Source: Corylus avellana (lineage: Eukaryota > Streptophyta > Magnoliopsida > Fagales > Betulaceae). From it: 64,000 nt of DNA. Below the pieces are notes generated by a model. That model was given only the letters and a program-made list of their open reading frames with translations. It had not been told where the DNA came from and did not search any database. Location: NCBI RefSeq assembly GCF_901000735.1, contig NC_081545.1, positions 6,129,540-6,193,539 of the forward strand, in the 5' to 3' direction. A program made the position numbers and the translations under genes. The stretch's first letter is position 1. Each line of letters opens with the position of its first letter. This document shows, in pieces, positions 23,438 through 32,912 of the stretch.

Positions 23438-25629
23438 ATGAGTACGCGGGGGAAGAGTAGACGACGACGGTCCCCACAGATAGACGACCAGGGGTATAGA
23501 CCCTTACTCCCTGAGCATGGGGAAGGGTCTCAGCCGGTTCCCTATGATCTTGGTACTCCATATCCTACCATGAGCGAGTTAGGTGTATGTGGACATGGTG
23601 AGGTAAAGATGATGTTTCCCTATGAGTTGAACACGGGTATACCATACAGTGAGTCATTGCAGCCAGATGATAGCGAGACACAATACTATGGGGAGCATGC
23701 AGATGATGGCTCAGGTGACTTGGAGGCCGAAGATCCTCCAGAAGTGTTGGGCGTTCGACAACTCCGGACAATAAGTAAGTATATATGTTTAAAAAACTCA
23801 GTTTGAATATGTATAAAATTTATGTAGTTAGTATTAAATTTCAAATAAATAAATTTTGCAATTATTAATGTGTTAGGTACCAGGGGAGACGGGAGCACCC
23901 AATTTCAGGTGGTGGACATCCCACCATCGAACAAGAAGTGGGAGGTCCCCTTGGCCAAAAAATCGTCTGCGAGTACAATAAAGCATGGCAGCCCGTAGGA
24001 TTTAGCGGGATGAAATTCAGAAGGGAGGCCGGGAATGTCATAAGGGCAGGGACTTATGTTAAGCTCCGGGATGAATGGGAGCATGTACATCCTCGTGCGA
24101 AGGAAGATATATGGGACACCCTTATGGTATGGTTACATTTTTCCTCATATTTTAGCAGATGTATTTCAATATTTTAAACATTAAAGTGTGCAATTATACG
24201 CCTAATTTGTTCGATTTATATATGCAGACTCAGTTCTACATGCCGCCTGAGTACAATATTGAGGCGATTAAAAGGGACGCCTTCAAAGATATGGGTACAA
24301 AGCTGAAGAGTTGGAGACACTCTGTAAAACGATCATTAAAAATTTAAGCGGGTGATACTCCAGACTCAGTGAAGGCGAGAATGGGTGAAGATGCCGTTAG
24401 GAGATACGACCCAGTGGACTTGAATGTCTTGTTGGCGAGATGGTGCGACTCGAAAAATCAGGTACGTCAGGAGTGTTTTCAGCAATTACGAGCTTCAAAA
24501 CATTTTATGAATGACATATATAGAAGTTAATTTTTAAAGAAAAACTAGGAAGAAAAATAAAAATATTCATGCTTCTTAATTTTAAGTTATTATTTTCTAA
24601 AAAACAACTTTTTTACAAACTAAAAACAAAACATGGAAAAAATAGGGAATAAAAAAACTATTCCGAGTAAGGAAGATAAATTTGAGCCATGAACCATCAC
24701 AATGATTAATGTTAAGTTGTGTTTTGAAACAACATGAATATATTTGAATAAGAAGATAAAATGAGCAATTGGCTAGTGGAATTAATTGTAGATGTTTAGT
24801 TTCATTAATTCTAATTGGGTTAGGCCTGACATTTTAAGACTTATATACATGTAGGAGTATGCTGCCAAGATGAAAGAATTGCGAGCAAAAAACAACACGC
24901 CTCACTGCACTGGGTCGATGAGCTATGCTAGAGTGACACATCAAGAGGTACTTATATATATATATATAATCGGATGTTTAAGTCAAAAACACGTCTTAAT
25001 TTTTTTTTGTATGCAGATCGTAGACGCGGGGGGCACTCCTCCAACTCGAGCGGAAAGTTACATCAAGACTCACACATACAAGGAAGGTGGTTATCCGAAT
25101 GACGTGGTCAGAGAAAGATGTGTAAGTACTCAAGCATATATATTTTGATAAATTATTTATGATTAACGTTCCTTATACGAGATACTAACTTGTTTTTTAA
25201 TGTACAGGAGAGGATGAAGGAATTGGCGCCCACTGACCCGGCAAATACTGATACCGTGACAGAAGGGACGGTACGGTGGACACCTAATGACGCATATGCT
25301 CAGGCGCATGGAAATAAGCCGGAGTATGCTGGTAGGGTCCGCCAGCTGGGTCCGAATGTGCTGCCGGTGCGGGGCAGCATACATTCATACTATACACTGT
25401 CCCAGACACGGTCTCAAAATTCTTGGAGCTCCTCGTTCTCACAGATGACAGATAGAATCAGAGAACTTGAAGAGGAGCGGGCAGTACAAAAAAGTGCAAT
25501 GGATGAGATGGCGAGGCAGATTGAAGCACAAAAAGCCCAGATAGCAGAGAAAGATGACATTTTTTAGGCTCGTTTCCGCCAGCTCGAGGCAATGTTCGGG
25601 TCGACGTCTGGGTCTGCGCCCCCGAGAGG
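23438..25629 (+). pseudogene. Ptta/En/Spm-family (Transposase_24-like) CACTA protein gene with nonsense codons
   Basis: Proposed exons: 23,438-23,774, 23,877-24,126, 24,228-24,461, 24,855-24,947, 25,017-25,122 and 25,208 onward, all with GT-AG borders. The product begins MSTRGKSRRRRS, has an acidic linker, and then a Ptta/En/Spm-like core (FSGMKFRREAGNVIRAGTY, WEHVHP, FYMPPEYN, LARWCDSKNQ, RAESYIKTHT). The C-terminus is coiled-coil-like (RIRELEEERAVQK). Two in-frame stops are visible: TAA at about 24,345 (exon 3, before AGDTPDSVKAR) and TAG at 25,565-25,567, after which homologous-looking sequence (ARFRQLEAMFG) continues. In En/Spm a second, DNA-binding protein helps transposition; that role is inferred here. 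Confidence 0.75.
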
Positions 25630-26020
25630 TAATTCTATATTTTATTTTGTTTTTCTAACAATTGTTCACTGTTAGAATAACTGTTACAAACCCCTAGTTA
25701 CAGCGGTCCATTTTAAAACTTACGTATATTTGCATCATATTATAGAATAATTTTTAATTTTTGTATTGATTATTATTAGTTCACAATTCATTCGCAGGTA
25801 ATGCAAATTAGGAGTTGGAGGATGATTGTGTTGAGTAGAGCCCCATAGGGCTGGTCATCACTGTTTGTTAAGTTCTACATACATATTATTGTTTATTGTT
25901 TTGTATATAGTTAGATCTCACTATATGCTTGTTGAGACTAATTGAAACTAATTTCTAGTAGATACTCCAGAAATGTTTTATTGTATATTTGTTTTGCCTT
26001 GTGTTAGAACGTTTTTTTGA
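25630..26020. other. 3' end of the Ptta-like gene and its flank
   Basis: A splice donor after cccgagag at about 25,629 and an acceptor near 25,798 could join to a last few codons (N-A-N-stop). The remainder is AT-rich with no gene. Confidence 0.4.
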
Positions 26021-26089
26021 TTTATATATATGTTTTGTTATGTGTTGTGTTGAAATCTAGTATGTGTGTTGAAATTTTGTTTGTTGGAT

Positions 26090-26450
26090 ACTGGATACAT
26101 ATTATTAATGAAGTTGTATTGTGTTGGATATATATATTGGATATAGAATTTTGTTTAATGAAATTGTGTTGTCTTGGATATATATATTGGATATTGAATT
26201 TTGTTTAATGAAGTTGTGTTGTGTTGGATATATATATATTGGAAATAGAATTTTGTTTAATTAAGTTGTGTTGTGTTGGATATATATATTGGAAATAGAA
26301 TTTGGTTTAATGAAGTTGTGTTGTATTGTGTTGGATATATATATTGGAAATTGAATTTTGTCTAACGAAGTTGTGTTGTGTTGGATATATATTAGATATA
26401 TTATCTTGTTTAATAAAGTTGTGTTGGATATATATATTCTTGGAAATTGA
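26090..26450 (+). repeat. Minisatellite, unit about 50-60 bp (tgttggatatatatattgg...)
   Basis: Six or so imperfect direct copies of a unit made of gttgtgttgtgttggatatatata, ttggaaatagaa and ttttgtttaatgaa phrases. They lie inside the CACTA element, downstream of its genes. Confidence 0.85.
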
Positions 26451-26796
26451 TTATGGATTGGATTAGATTGGATTATGGATAGTAGATTATATATGTGGAT
26501 TGTGATTATGGATTATGTAGATGGATTGTGGATTATGGATTATGTATGTGGATTGTATTATGAATGTGTATTATGTATTGGATTGTGGATTATGTAGGTG
26601 GATTGTATTATGGATGTGTATTATAGATTGGATTGTCGATTATGTAGGTGGATTGTATTATGTATGTGGATTGGATTGTGAATTGGATTGTGAATTATGG
26701 ATTGGATTGTGGATTATGTAAGTGGATTGGATTGTGAATTGGATTGTGAATTATGGATTGGATTGTGGATTATGTAAGTGGATTGGATTGTGAATT
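26451..26796 (+). repeat. Minisatellite of ggattgtggattatg phrases
   Basis: Short, nearly regular repeats of ggattgtggattatgtaagt and variants continue up to the target site of the nested solo LTR. The same phrase resumes after the LTR at 27,627, showing that the LTR inserted into the array. Confidence 0.85.
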
Positions 26797-26801
26797 ATGG
26801 A

Positions 26802-27626
26802 TGTTAGGTTAGGATTTGGCACATTCGGTTTGCATGTAAGTTGTTGAAAATGAGCACCTCAATATGTCCAGGAAGCAGATTCTAGAAGGCAGGTCCGGAC
26901 CCCCAAAAGCCAGGTCCGGACCCAATTTCCAGAGAATACCTTTTGAAGGAGAGGTCCGGACCGCCAGAAGCAGGGTCCAGACCCCATTTCCAGAAACTGT
27001 CTTTTGAAGGATGGGTCCGGACCGCCAGAAGCAGGGTCCGGACCCCATTTCCCAAAAGTTCATTTTATGAGGCCTGTCCGGACCTCAGATTTGCAGGGTC
27101 CGGACCTGGCTGACTTATTAGGGTTATTTTCTATTTAAACACGATTTTGCTACATTTATAAGTACGTATTTTGGAGAGCAAAATCAGAGAGCTTAGAGAG
27201 AGATATTGTTCTAGCTTATTTGAGAAGGGATTAAATACGTGAAGCCAATCGGAGTTCCGGTGAAAGGAAATCTTATAGAAGAATTGTGCCAGATGTTCTG
27301 GAAAGGGATACTGCGGTAGAAGTCAAGTGGGTCACTTGTCGTGTACAAGGAAGAGTAAATTGCAAAGGTTTTGTAATTCTTCTTGTATTCCTTATTCTTC
27401 TTATAGTGGATTGATTTCCTGGGTTTGGCTGCCCCGGAGAGGTTTTACATTTAGAGAGTTCTCTAAATGGTTTCCTCTTCGTAACCAAATATCTGTGTTC
27501 TTGATTTTCATTATATATCTGTATTTGGTTGATTATTGATTGTTAGGTCAGATCTTATTCCGCTTAATATTTGTAAATCACCTAGACATTTGAATAGGTG
27601 TCGTTTGGAGTCGTTTTAAATTTACA
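26802..27626 (+). mobile_element. Solo LTR nested in the CACTA minisatellite
   Basis: 825 bp starting tgttaggtta and ending ttttaaatttaca, flanked by the perfect 5-bp duplication atgga (26,797-26,801 and 27,627-27,631). The U3-like part holds about nine ggtccgga-type palindromic motifs at 26,890-27,110. A promoter-like tract (ttctatttaaacacg, near 27,130) precedes an R/U5-like region. No primer site, internal region or second LTR follows, so it is a recombination product. The superfamily is uncertain; copia is plausible. Confidence 0.85.
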
Positions 27627-27631
27627 ATGGA

Positions 27632-28125
27632 TTATGTAAGTGGATTGGATATTGAATTTTGTTTAATGAAGGTGTGTTGGATATATATATTGGATATTGG
27701 ATTTAGTTTAATGATATATATGTTGGATTTTTGATATATATTGGATGTTGGATGTTGGATATTGGATATTGGATATATATTGGATGTTGGATATTGGATA
27801 TATATTGGATATATATTGGATGTTGGATATATATTGGATATTGGATGTTGGATATTGGATATTGGATATATATTGGTTGTTGGATGTTGGATATTGGATT
27901 ATATAGGTGGAATACAGATTATATAGGTGGATTATTGATGTTGGATATATATTGGATGTTGGATATATATATTAGATATTGGATATATATGTGGAATATG
28001 GATTATATAGGTAGATTATGAATATTGGATGTTTGAATATATATGTTGGATATTTGAATATTGAAATTATTGTAATTGGAATTGAAATATCAGGAATATT
28101 GGATGGAATATCAGGCATATTGGAA
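27632..28125 (+). repeat. Minisatellite of ttggatattggatatata phrases
   Basis: Degenerate GGATATTGGATATATATT repeats extend the CACTA internal minisatellite to a poly(A) run at about 28,130. Confidence 0.85.
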
Positions 28126-28149
28126 TTATTAAAAAAAAAAAAAAAAAAA

Positions 28150-28444
28150 CATTTTTGACGTGTCAAACTGTCTGACACGTCAAAAACCACACGTACACGT
28201 CAAAAACGTTTTTGACGTGGCATTTTCACACGTCAAAAATATTTTTTTCACGTGCCATTTTCGACACGTCAAAATTTTTTTGATGTGTCACTGTAGACAC
28301 GTCAAAAACCCCAGTTTTTTGACACCTACCCTTTTAACGGTCGATAAACATCAAAAACGACGCGTCAAAAAGAGGTTTTTGACGTGTCAATACCATTAAC
28401 ACGTCAAAAACCCCTAGTCAAAAACAAAATTAATTTTTGTAGTG
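28150..28444. repeat. Right subterminal palindrome array and CACTA terminus
   Basis: Five or six TTTTTGACGTG...CACGTCAAAAA palindromes and half-sites, then ...aatttttgtagtg, the complement of CACTACAAAAATT, ending at 28,444. Confidence 0.85.
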
Positions 28445-28711
28445 ACTGATCAAATGATAAATTTAAAAAGTAAAAATAAATAAATAAATGTGTAGCAATT
28501 TGTGAAATCACGAGGACTCTTCATCTAGCCCTTATCTCTAACTTTAAATAAAAAAATTTAAAAAAAAAAAAAAATTAACATGGCCTGGTTTTGCTTTTGG
28601 TGGAAAAGTTGGGCCATGTTTGTGATCTGTTTGATCAATATCTCGAAATTGTTAACAAAAGAAAACACACTTTTTAGGACGCAGCCTAGTTTTGTTTTTG
28701 GTGGACAAATA
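28445..28711. other. Spacer between the CACTA end and LINE-B
   Basis: A/T-rich sequence with a duplicated phrase (ttttgcttttggtggaaaag near 28,588; ttttgtttttggtggacaaa near 28,691). No gene. Confidence 0.6.
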
Positions 28712-28754
28712 AGCCATATATATTTGTTTTTTTTTTTTTGTAACAAGACATCCA

Positions 28755-31700
28755 TTAACAAACCAACGGGCCAAAGGCCTTACAACAGGAGAAAGAAAGA
28801 GAGGGGGGTGGATCCTTTCCACTACATAAGGGGATTGATGGAGGGGGGGGAAAATAAGTGGGAATGCAGCCCGAGAACACTCTTGCCGCGGCCCAATAAG
28901 CCACATGGTGGGCGCAGAAGTTTGCACTTCTGTGAATTTTCTTTGCCTCCCAAAGAGGGGAGGCTTTAAGGAGTAACAAAGAGTTGGCAATCACCGATTG
29001 TATATGCCAGTCAAAAGTGATGGAAGGGTTTTGCAAAGCATCTATAATCACCGATGAGTCACCTTCAAGAGAGAAACTTGAGAGCTTCAAAGAGGCTGCT
29101 AAGGAGGCAGCAAGCTGAGCTGCAAGAGCTTCACCATAGATGGGATCACATGGAGGATTTATTTGGGAAATAGCCTTAACAATGTGACCCTTTGAATCTC
29201 TGCAAACAGCAGCCTGCACTGAAAATTTTTCCCTTATAGCAGTGTCAAAATTGATCTTGTGTGAACCTGCTGGGGGAGGAGACCAGAATTCTTTTACAGT
29301 AATAGGGGAGGAATACTTCCAAGCTGCTGCATGATCCAGAGATGTTCTTTTGATGGAGCTAGCCAAAGAAATGATATCTGGAATAATGCCTTCATGCACT
29401 GCTTTATTTCTAGAAAACCAGAGAAGATCACATAAAACCGAAGCATAAATTTGAAACAAGTGAGAATCAGCTTTAGGAATACCAAAAGAGGAAAAAGGAT
29501 AGATGATGCCTTTTATCCAGTCTGGGAGACTAAGAGAGGACCAAGCTAAGGAATCAAGAGGCCAAAAAGAGGATCTCCATGCAACTCTAGCAAAAATGCA
29601 ACGAAAGAAGAGATGGGAAAGAGAATCCTCTTCTGAGCTGCAAAGAGGGCAAAGGGATTCTGAATTAGGGATATTGAAGATAGCTTTCAGCCTGACTTTA
29701 GAGGGGAGAATGTCCCAAGCAATTTTCCAGAGAAACAAAATCAGCCTAGCATTAAGCTTTAGCTTCCATAAAGCCTTCCAAGAGCTAGACTCAAGAGGAG
29801 AAATGACAGTAGAGTTTCTAGAGTTGCTAATCAACCTAAAAGCTGAGCAGGTAGAAAAGTTGCCATTTGAGGAGGGGGTCCAAAGAAAAGAAGTGGAAAT
29901 GTTAGGGCTGATTGGAATCTTTAGAATTTCTTTGACACAAGGGGAAGTGAACAAAGAGACCAGAAGAGGGAGATTCCAACAGCCATTTGGGGTAATGAGA
30001 TCCGATACAATCAAGTCAGGATAAGAGGACCTACTCAGAAGAAGAGGAGTGGGGGTGAAAAAAGGCACAGTAGGAATCCAGGAGGAGTTCCAAACAGAAA
30101 GGGAGGAAAGACTATGAATCCTATGGCAAGCACCTTGAGAGATGATTGGCTTAGACTTTAAAATGCCTTTCCACAGCCAAGAAGAGGAAGAAAGGGAAGA
30201 GGGGGAGAGGAAAGATTCAGATTGGAGATACTTACCTGAGAGCTGGGACACCCAAAGAGAGTCTGAACCCGTGAGGAGCTTCCAACCAAGCTTTGATATG
30301 AGGGCTAGATTCACATCTTTCATCCTCCTAATGCCTAAGCCACCAAAAACTTTGGGGGTGCAGATAGAGTTCCAAGACTTGAGAGAGAGATTCCTGGTTT
30401 TTGATGAGGGAAATCCCCACCAAAATTTTTTGAAAGCCTTGTCTAACTGGCTGCAGAGACTCTTTGGGAGCAGGAAAGTGCTCATGGCATAGGAAGGGAT
30501 GGCTGTAGCCACAGAATTGATAAGCATCAACCTTCCAGCTTGAGAGAGGGACTTTGCACGCCATCCATCCATCTTAGATTTAACTCTATCAAGGATATTG
30601 AGGAAAGCTGCTTTTTTGGAATTGCCTAAGAGGATAGGGAGACCAAGATAAATAGACTTTGATGGGTTTTTTGAGTAGGGCAAGATATCAAGAATCATTG
30701 CAGCAGTGGTGAGGTTGGTGTTTTTTGAGAATCTTATAGAAGATTTTCCATTGTTAATGGATTGGCCAGACCAGAGGCAGTATTTCTTAAGGCAAGAACA
30801 GATAGTATTGGCTTCTTTGAGGGTGGCTTTACCAAAGATCAAGAGATCATCAGCAAAAAGGAGGTGGTGGATGGCTGGGGTATTCCTGGAGATTTTCAGC
30901 CCTTTGATGTTTCCTAGAGTTTCTTCTCTAAACAGCAATCTAGAAAGGACTTCTGTTCCTAAGATGAAAAGGAAAGGAGAGAGGGGATCACCTTGGCGAA
31001 GGCCTCTCTTGGGGGAAAACTGACCAAAGGGGCTTCCATTAATAAGAATGGAGAAAGAAGAAGAGGAGATGCAAAGTCTGATCCAGTTAATCCAAGATGA
31101 ATGGAATCCCAACTTCTTCATAACAGATAAAATGAAATCCCATTCCATTTTGTCAAAAGCTTTCTCCATATCCATATGAAGAAACATGAAACCCCCTTTC
31201 CCTTTTTTGCTTTTGAAAGAATGCAGAAGCTCATGGGCCAGAATGGTATTGTCTTGGATATTTCTGGAAGGAACAAAAGCTGATTGCAGGGGAGATATGA
31301 TCTTGGGGAGCAGAGTCTTCAATCTAGTAGCCAAAATTTTTGTAATAATTTTGTAGACAATGTTACACAAGCTGATAGGCCGAAAATGGTGCACTGAATG
31401 AGAACCCTGCTGCTTTGGAATCAAAGCAATGTGAGTGTGATTTTGCTCCTGCTGCAGCTGATGATTCTGGAAAAAATTTCTAATGCAGACAAGAACATCA
31501 GTTTTGACAATGGACCAGTATTTCTTATAAAAGAGAGCTGTGAACCCATCCGGACCAGGAGCTTTAGTTGATCCTAAACTGGAGAGGGCTTGAACCACCT
31601 CTTCTTCAGGAGGTAAGGCACATAAGAAAGAGTTTTCCTCTGCAGAGACAACAGGATCAAAAAGACTAAGCATATCTTCTTCAATAGGAGGAACCGAGGA

Positions 31701-32912
31701 GGAGAACAAATTGGAGAAATGGGACACAAAATTCCCTCCAATTTCAGCTCTATCAGAAATCCATGCCCCTTCATTTGTCTTCAAAAAGTTTACTGCATTT
31801 GATCTTCTTCTAATCAGAGTAGAGGAGTGGAAAAATCTGGTGTTGAGATCCTTACACTGCAACCAAGTTTCTCTGGATTTCGACCTCCAAAGAGATTCTT
31901 CTTTAATCAATAAACCATCAAGTTCTTTTTTCAGCAGAGATTCTTGCAAGCTAGCTTGGGAGCTGGGAGGGGAAATCTGGATCTGATCAATCTTAAACAG
32001 AGAGGACTTGATCTTTGCTTGAATGTTACCAAAAATAAGGTTGTTCCACCTTTTAAGGGCTGCTTTAGTTTGAGCCAGCTTCTTCACCAGAACAAGGCCT
32101 GGAGGGCCAGAAACCAAATGCTTCCAAGTAGCTGCAATGACCAGACCACAAGAGGGATCCAGAGTCCAGAATTCTTCAAATTTGAAAGGTCTAGGCAAAA
32201 AGGAGGAGGTATTATTAGTGTTTAGAGAGATGGGGTTATGATCTGAGATGGAGGCCGGGAGATGGATAAGAGAGAAATCAGGGTGAAGATGAACCCACTC
32301 TAGGGAGGCTAGACCTCTATCAAGCCTTTCTTTAATAGTAGCAAAACCTGTTCTATTGTTACACCAAGTGAAAGGGTTTCCAACAAAGCCAAGGTCCACC
32401 ATGCCATGCTGATCTATAAAGTTTCTGAAGGGACAGTGGGAGGAGCTAGCAACAGGTCTGCCTCCAAGGTTTTCAGATTGATCCAGCACAAAGTTGAAAT
32501 CACCAATGCAGAGCCATGGACTAACAAAAGCCTCACCAGCAGCAGTGAGAGAGTCCCAGAAAGCTAGTTTGTTTTTCTTTTCTGGGGGGCCATATATACA
32601 AGATAGGATCCAGGGGCTGTTGGGAGGGTCAGAATAACACCAAGCAGTGATGTTGTTCTTATTTGTGAGAAAGCTTTCTAGTTCCACGCCTAACCTCCAG
32701 GCAAGAACAAGACCACCACTAGAACCAATTGAAGCAACTTGAGTCATCAAGTAGAAACCAAGACGATTCAGAATAGAGGAGACTTGAGAAGGAGAAGTTT
32801 TTGTTTCAGAGAGAAAGAGAACATCAGGGCTATTGGCTCTGATCAAAGCCCTGAGACCACGAACTGCAGCAGGGCGAGAAATCCCTCTGCAGTTCCAAGA
32901 TAAAATCTTCAT
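28755..32912 (-). CDS. LINE-B ORF2: endonuclease-reverse transcriptase-RNase H
   Basis: 1385 residues, no internal stop. Residues 1-230 are an APE-type endonuclease with WNCRG (6-10), ETK (36-38), GDFN (137-140), RLDRG (196-200) and SDHNPI (223-228). RT lies at about 450-760 with APGPDG (451), RPISLCN (511), the metal-binding Asp in DMEKAFD (581), QGDPLSP (640) and FADD (686-689). A zf-RVT motif C-x2-C-x8-H-x4-C is at 1088-1105. RNase H is at about 1218-1345 with Asp1223 (NFDTA), Glu1261 (GEAL) and Asp1285 (EGDSS). The protein would nick target DNA and copy LINE RNA by target-primed reverse transcription. Start chosen at 32,912 because WNCRG follows at the usual distance and the ATG overlaps the upstream TGA. 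All catalytic motifs look intact. Confidence 0.95.
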   Translation of the reverse strand: MKILSWNCRGISRPAAVRGLRALIRANSPDVLFLSETKTSPSQVSSILNRLGFYLMTQVASIGSSGGLVLAWRLGVELESFLTNKNNITAWCYSDPPNSPWILSCIYGPPEKKNKLAFWDSLTAAGEAFVSPWLCIGDFNFVLDQSENLGGRPVASSSHCPFRNFIDQHGMVDLGFVGNPFTWCNNRTGFATIKERLDRGLASLEWVHLHPDFSLIHLPASISDHNPISLNTNNTSSFLPRPFKFEEFWTLDPSCGLVIAATWKHLVSGPPGLVLVKKLAQTKAALKRWNNLIFGNIQAKIKSSLFKIDQIQISPPSSQASLQESLLKKELDGLLIKEESLWRSKSRETWLQCKDLNTRFFHSSTLIRRRSNAVNFLKTNEGAWISDRAEIGGNFVSHFSNLFSSSVPPIEEDMLSLFDPVVSAEENSFLCALPPEEEVVQALSSLGSTKAPGPDGFTALFYKKYWSIVKTDVLVCIRNFFQNHQLQQEQNHTHIALIPKQQGSHSVHHFRPISLCNIVYKIITKILATRLKTLLPKIISPLQSAFVPSRNIQDNTILAHELLHSFKSKKGKGGFMFLHMDMEKAFDKMEWDFILSVMKKLGFHSSWINWIRLCISSSSFSILINGSPFGQFSPKRGLRQGDPLSPFLFILGTEVLSRLLFREETLGNIKGLKISRNTPAIHHLLFADDLLIFGKATLKEANTICSCLKKYCLWSGQSINNGKSSIRFSKNTNLTTAAMILDILPYSKNPSKSIYLGLPILLGNSKKAAFLNILDRVKSKMDGWRAKSLSQAGRLMLINSVATAIPSYAMSTFLLPKSLCSQLDKAFKKFWWGFPSSKTRNLSLKSWNSICTPKVFGGLGIRRMKDVNLALISKLGWKLLTGSDSLWVSQLSGKYLQSESFLSPSSLSSSSWLWKGILKSKPIISQGACHRIHSLSSLSVWNSSWIPTVPFFTPTPLLLSRSSYPDLIVSDLITPNGCWNLPLLVSLFTSPCVKEILKIPISPNISTSFLWTPSSNGNFSTCSAFRLISNSRNSTVISPLESSSWKALWKLKLNARLILFLWKIAWDILPSKVRLKAIFNIPNSESLCPLCSSEEDSLSHLFFRCIFARVAWRSSFWPLDSLAWSSLSLPDWIKGIIYPFSSFGIPKADSHLFQIYASVLCDLLWFSRNKAVHEGIIPDIISLASSIKRTSLDHAAAWKYSSPITVKEFWSPPPAGSHKINFDTAIREKFSVQAAVCRDSKGHIVKAISQINPPCDPIYGEALAAQLAASLAASLKLSSFSLEGDSSVIIDALQNPSITFDWHIQSVIANSLLLLKASPLWEAKKIHRSANFCAHHVAYWAAARVFSGCIPTYFPPPPSIPLCSGKDPPPSLSFSCCKAFGPLVC

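Larger units (their letters stand above)
17212..28444 (+). mobile_element. Large CACTA (En/Spm-like) transposon with TNP2-like and Ptta-like genes
   Basis: The right end ...tttttgtagtg at 28,434-28,444 is a CACTA terminus. The left terminus probably lies in the gap at 17,112-17,211. Subterminal TGACGTG/CACGTCA palindrome arrays lie at 17,716-17,815, 18,340-18,460 and 28,150-28,420. Two plus-strand genes with plant introns encode a TNP2-like transposase and a Ptta/En/Spm-family protein; both carry disabling changes. Minisatellites fill 26,000-28,120, and a solo LTR is nested at 26,802-27,626. Total length is about 11 kb plus the gap. Confidence 0.85.

Noticed and set aside
26017..26721. Small open frames rich in Tyr, Ile, Trp and Asp
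   Set aside because: They are translations of the GGATATAT minisatellites.
30706..31023. Plus-strand open frames over 28,755-34,619
   Set aside because: All are shadows antisense to the intact LINE-B ORFs.
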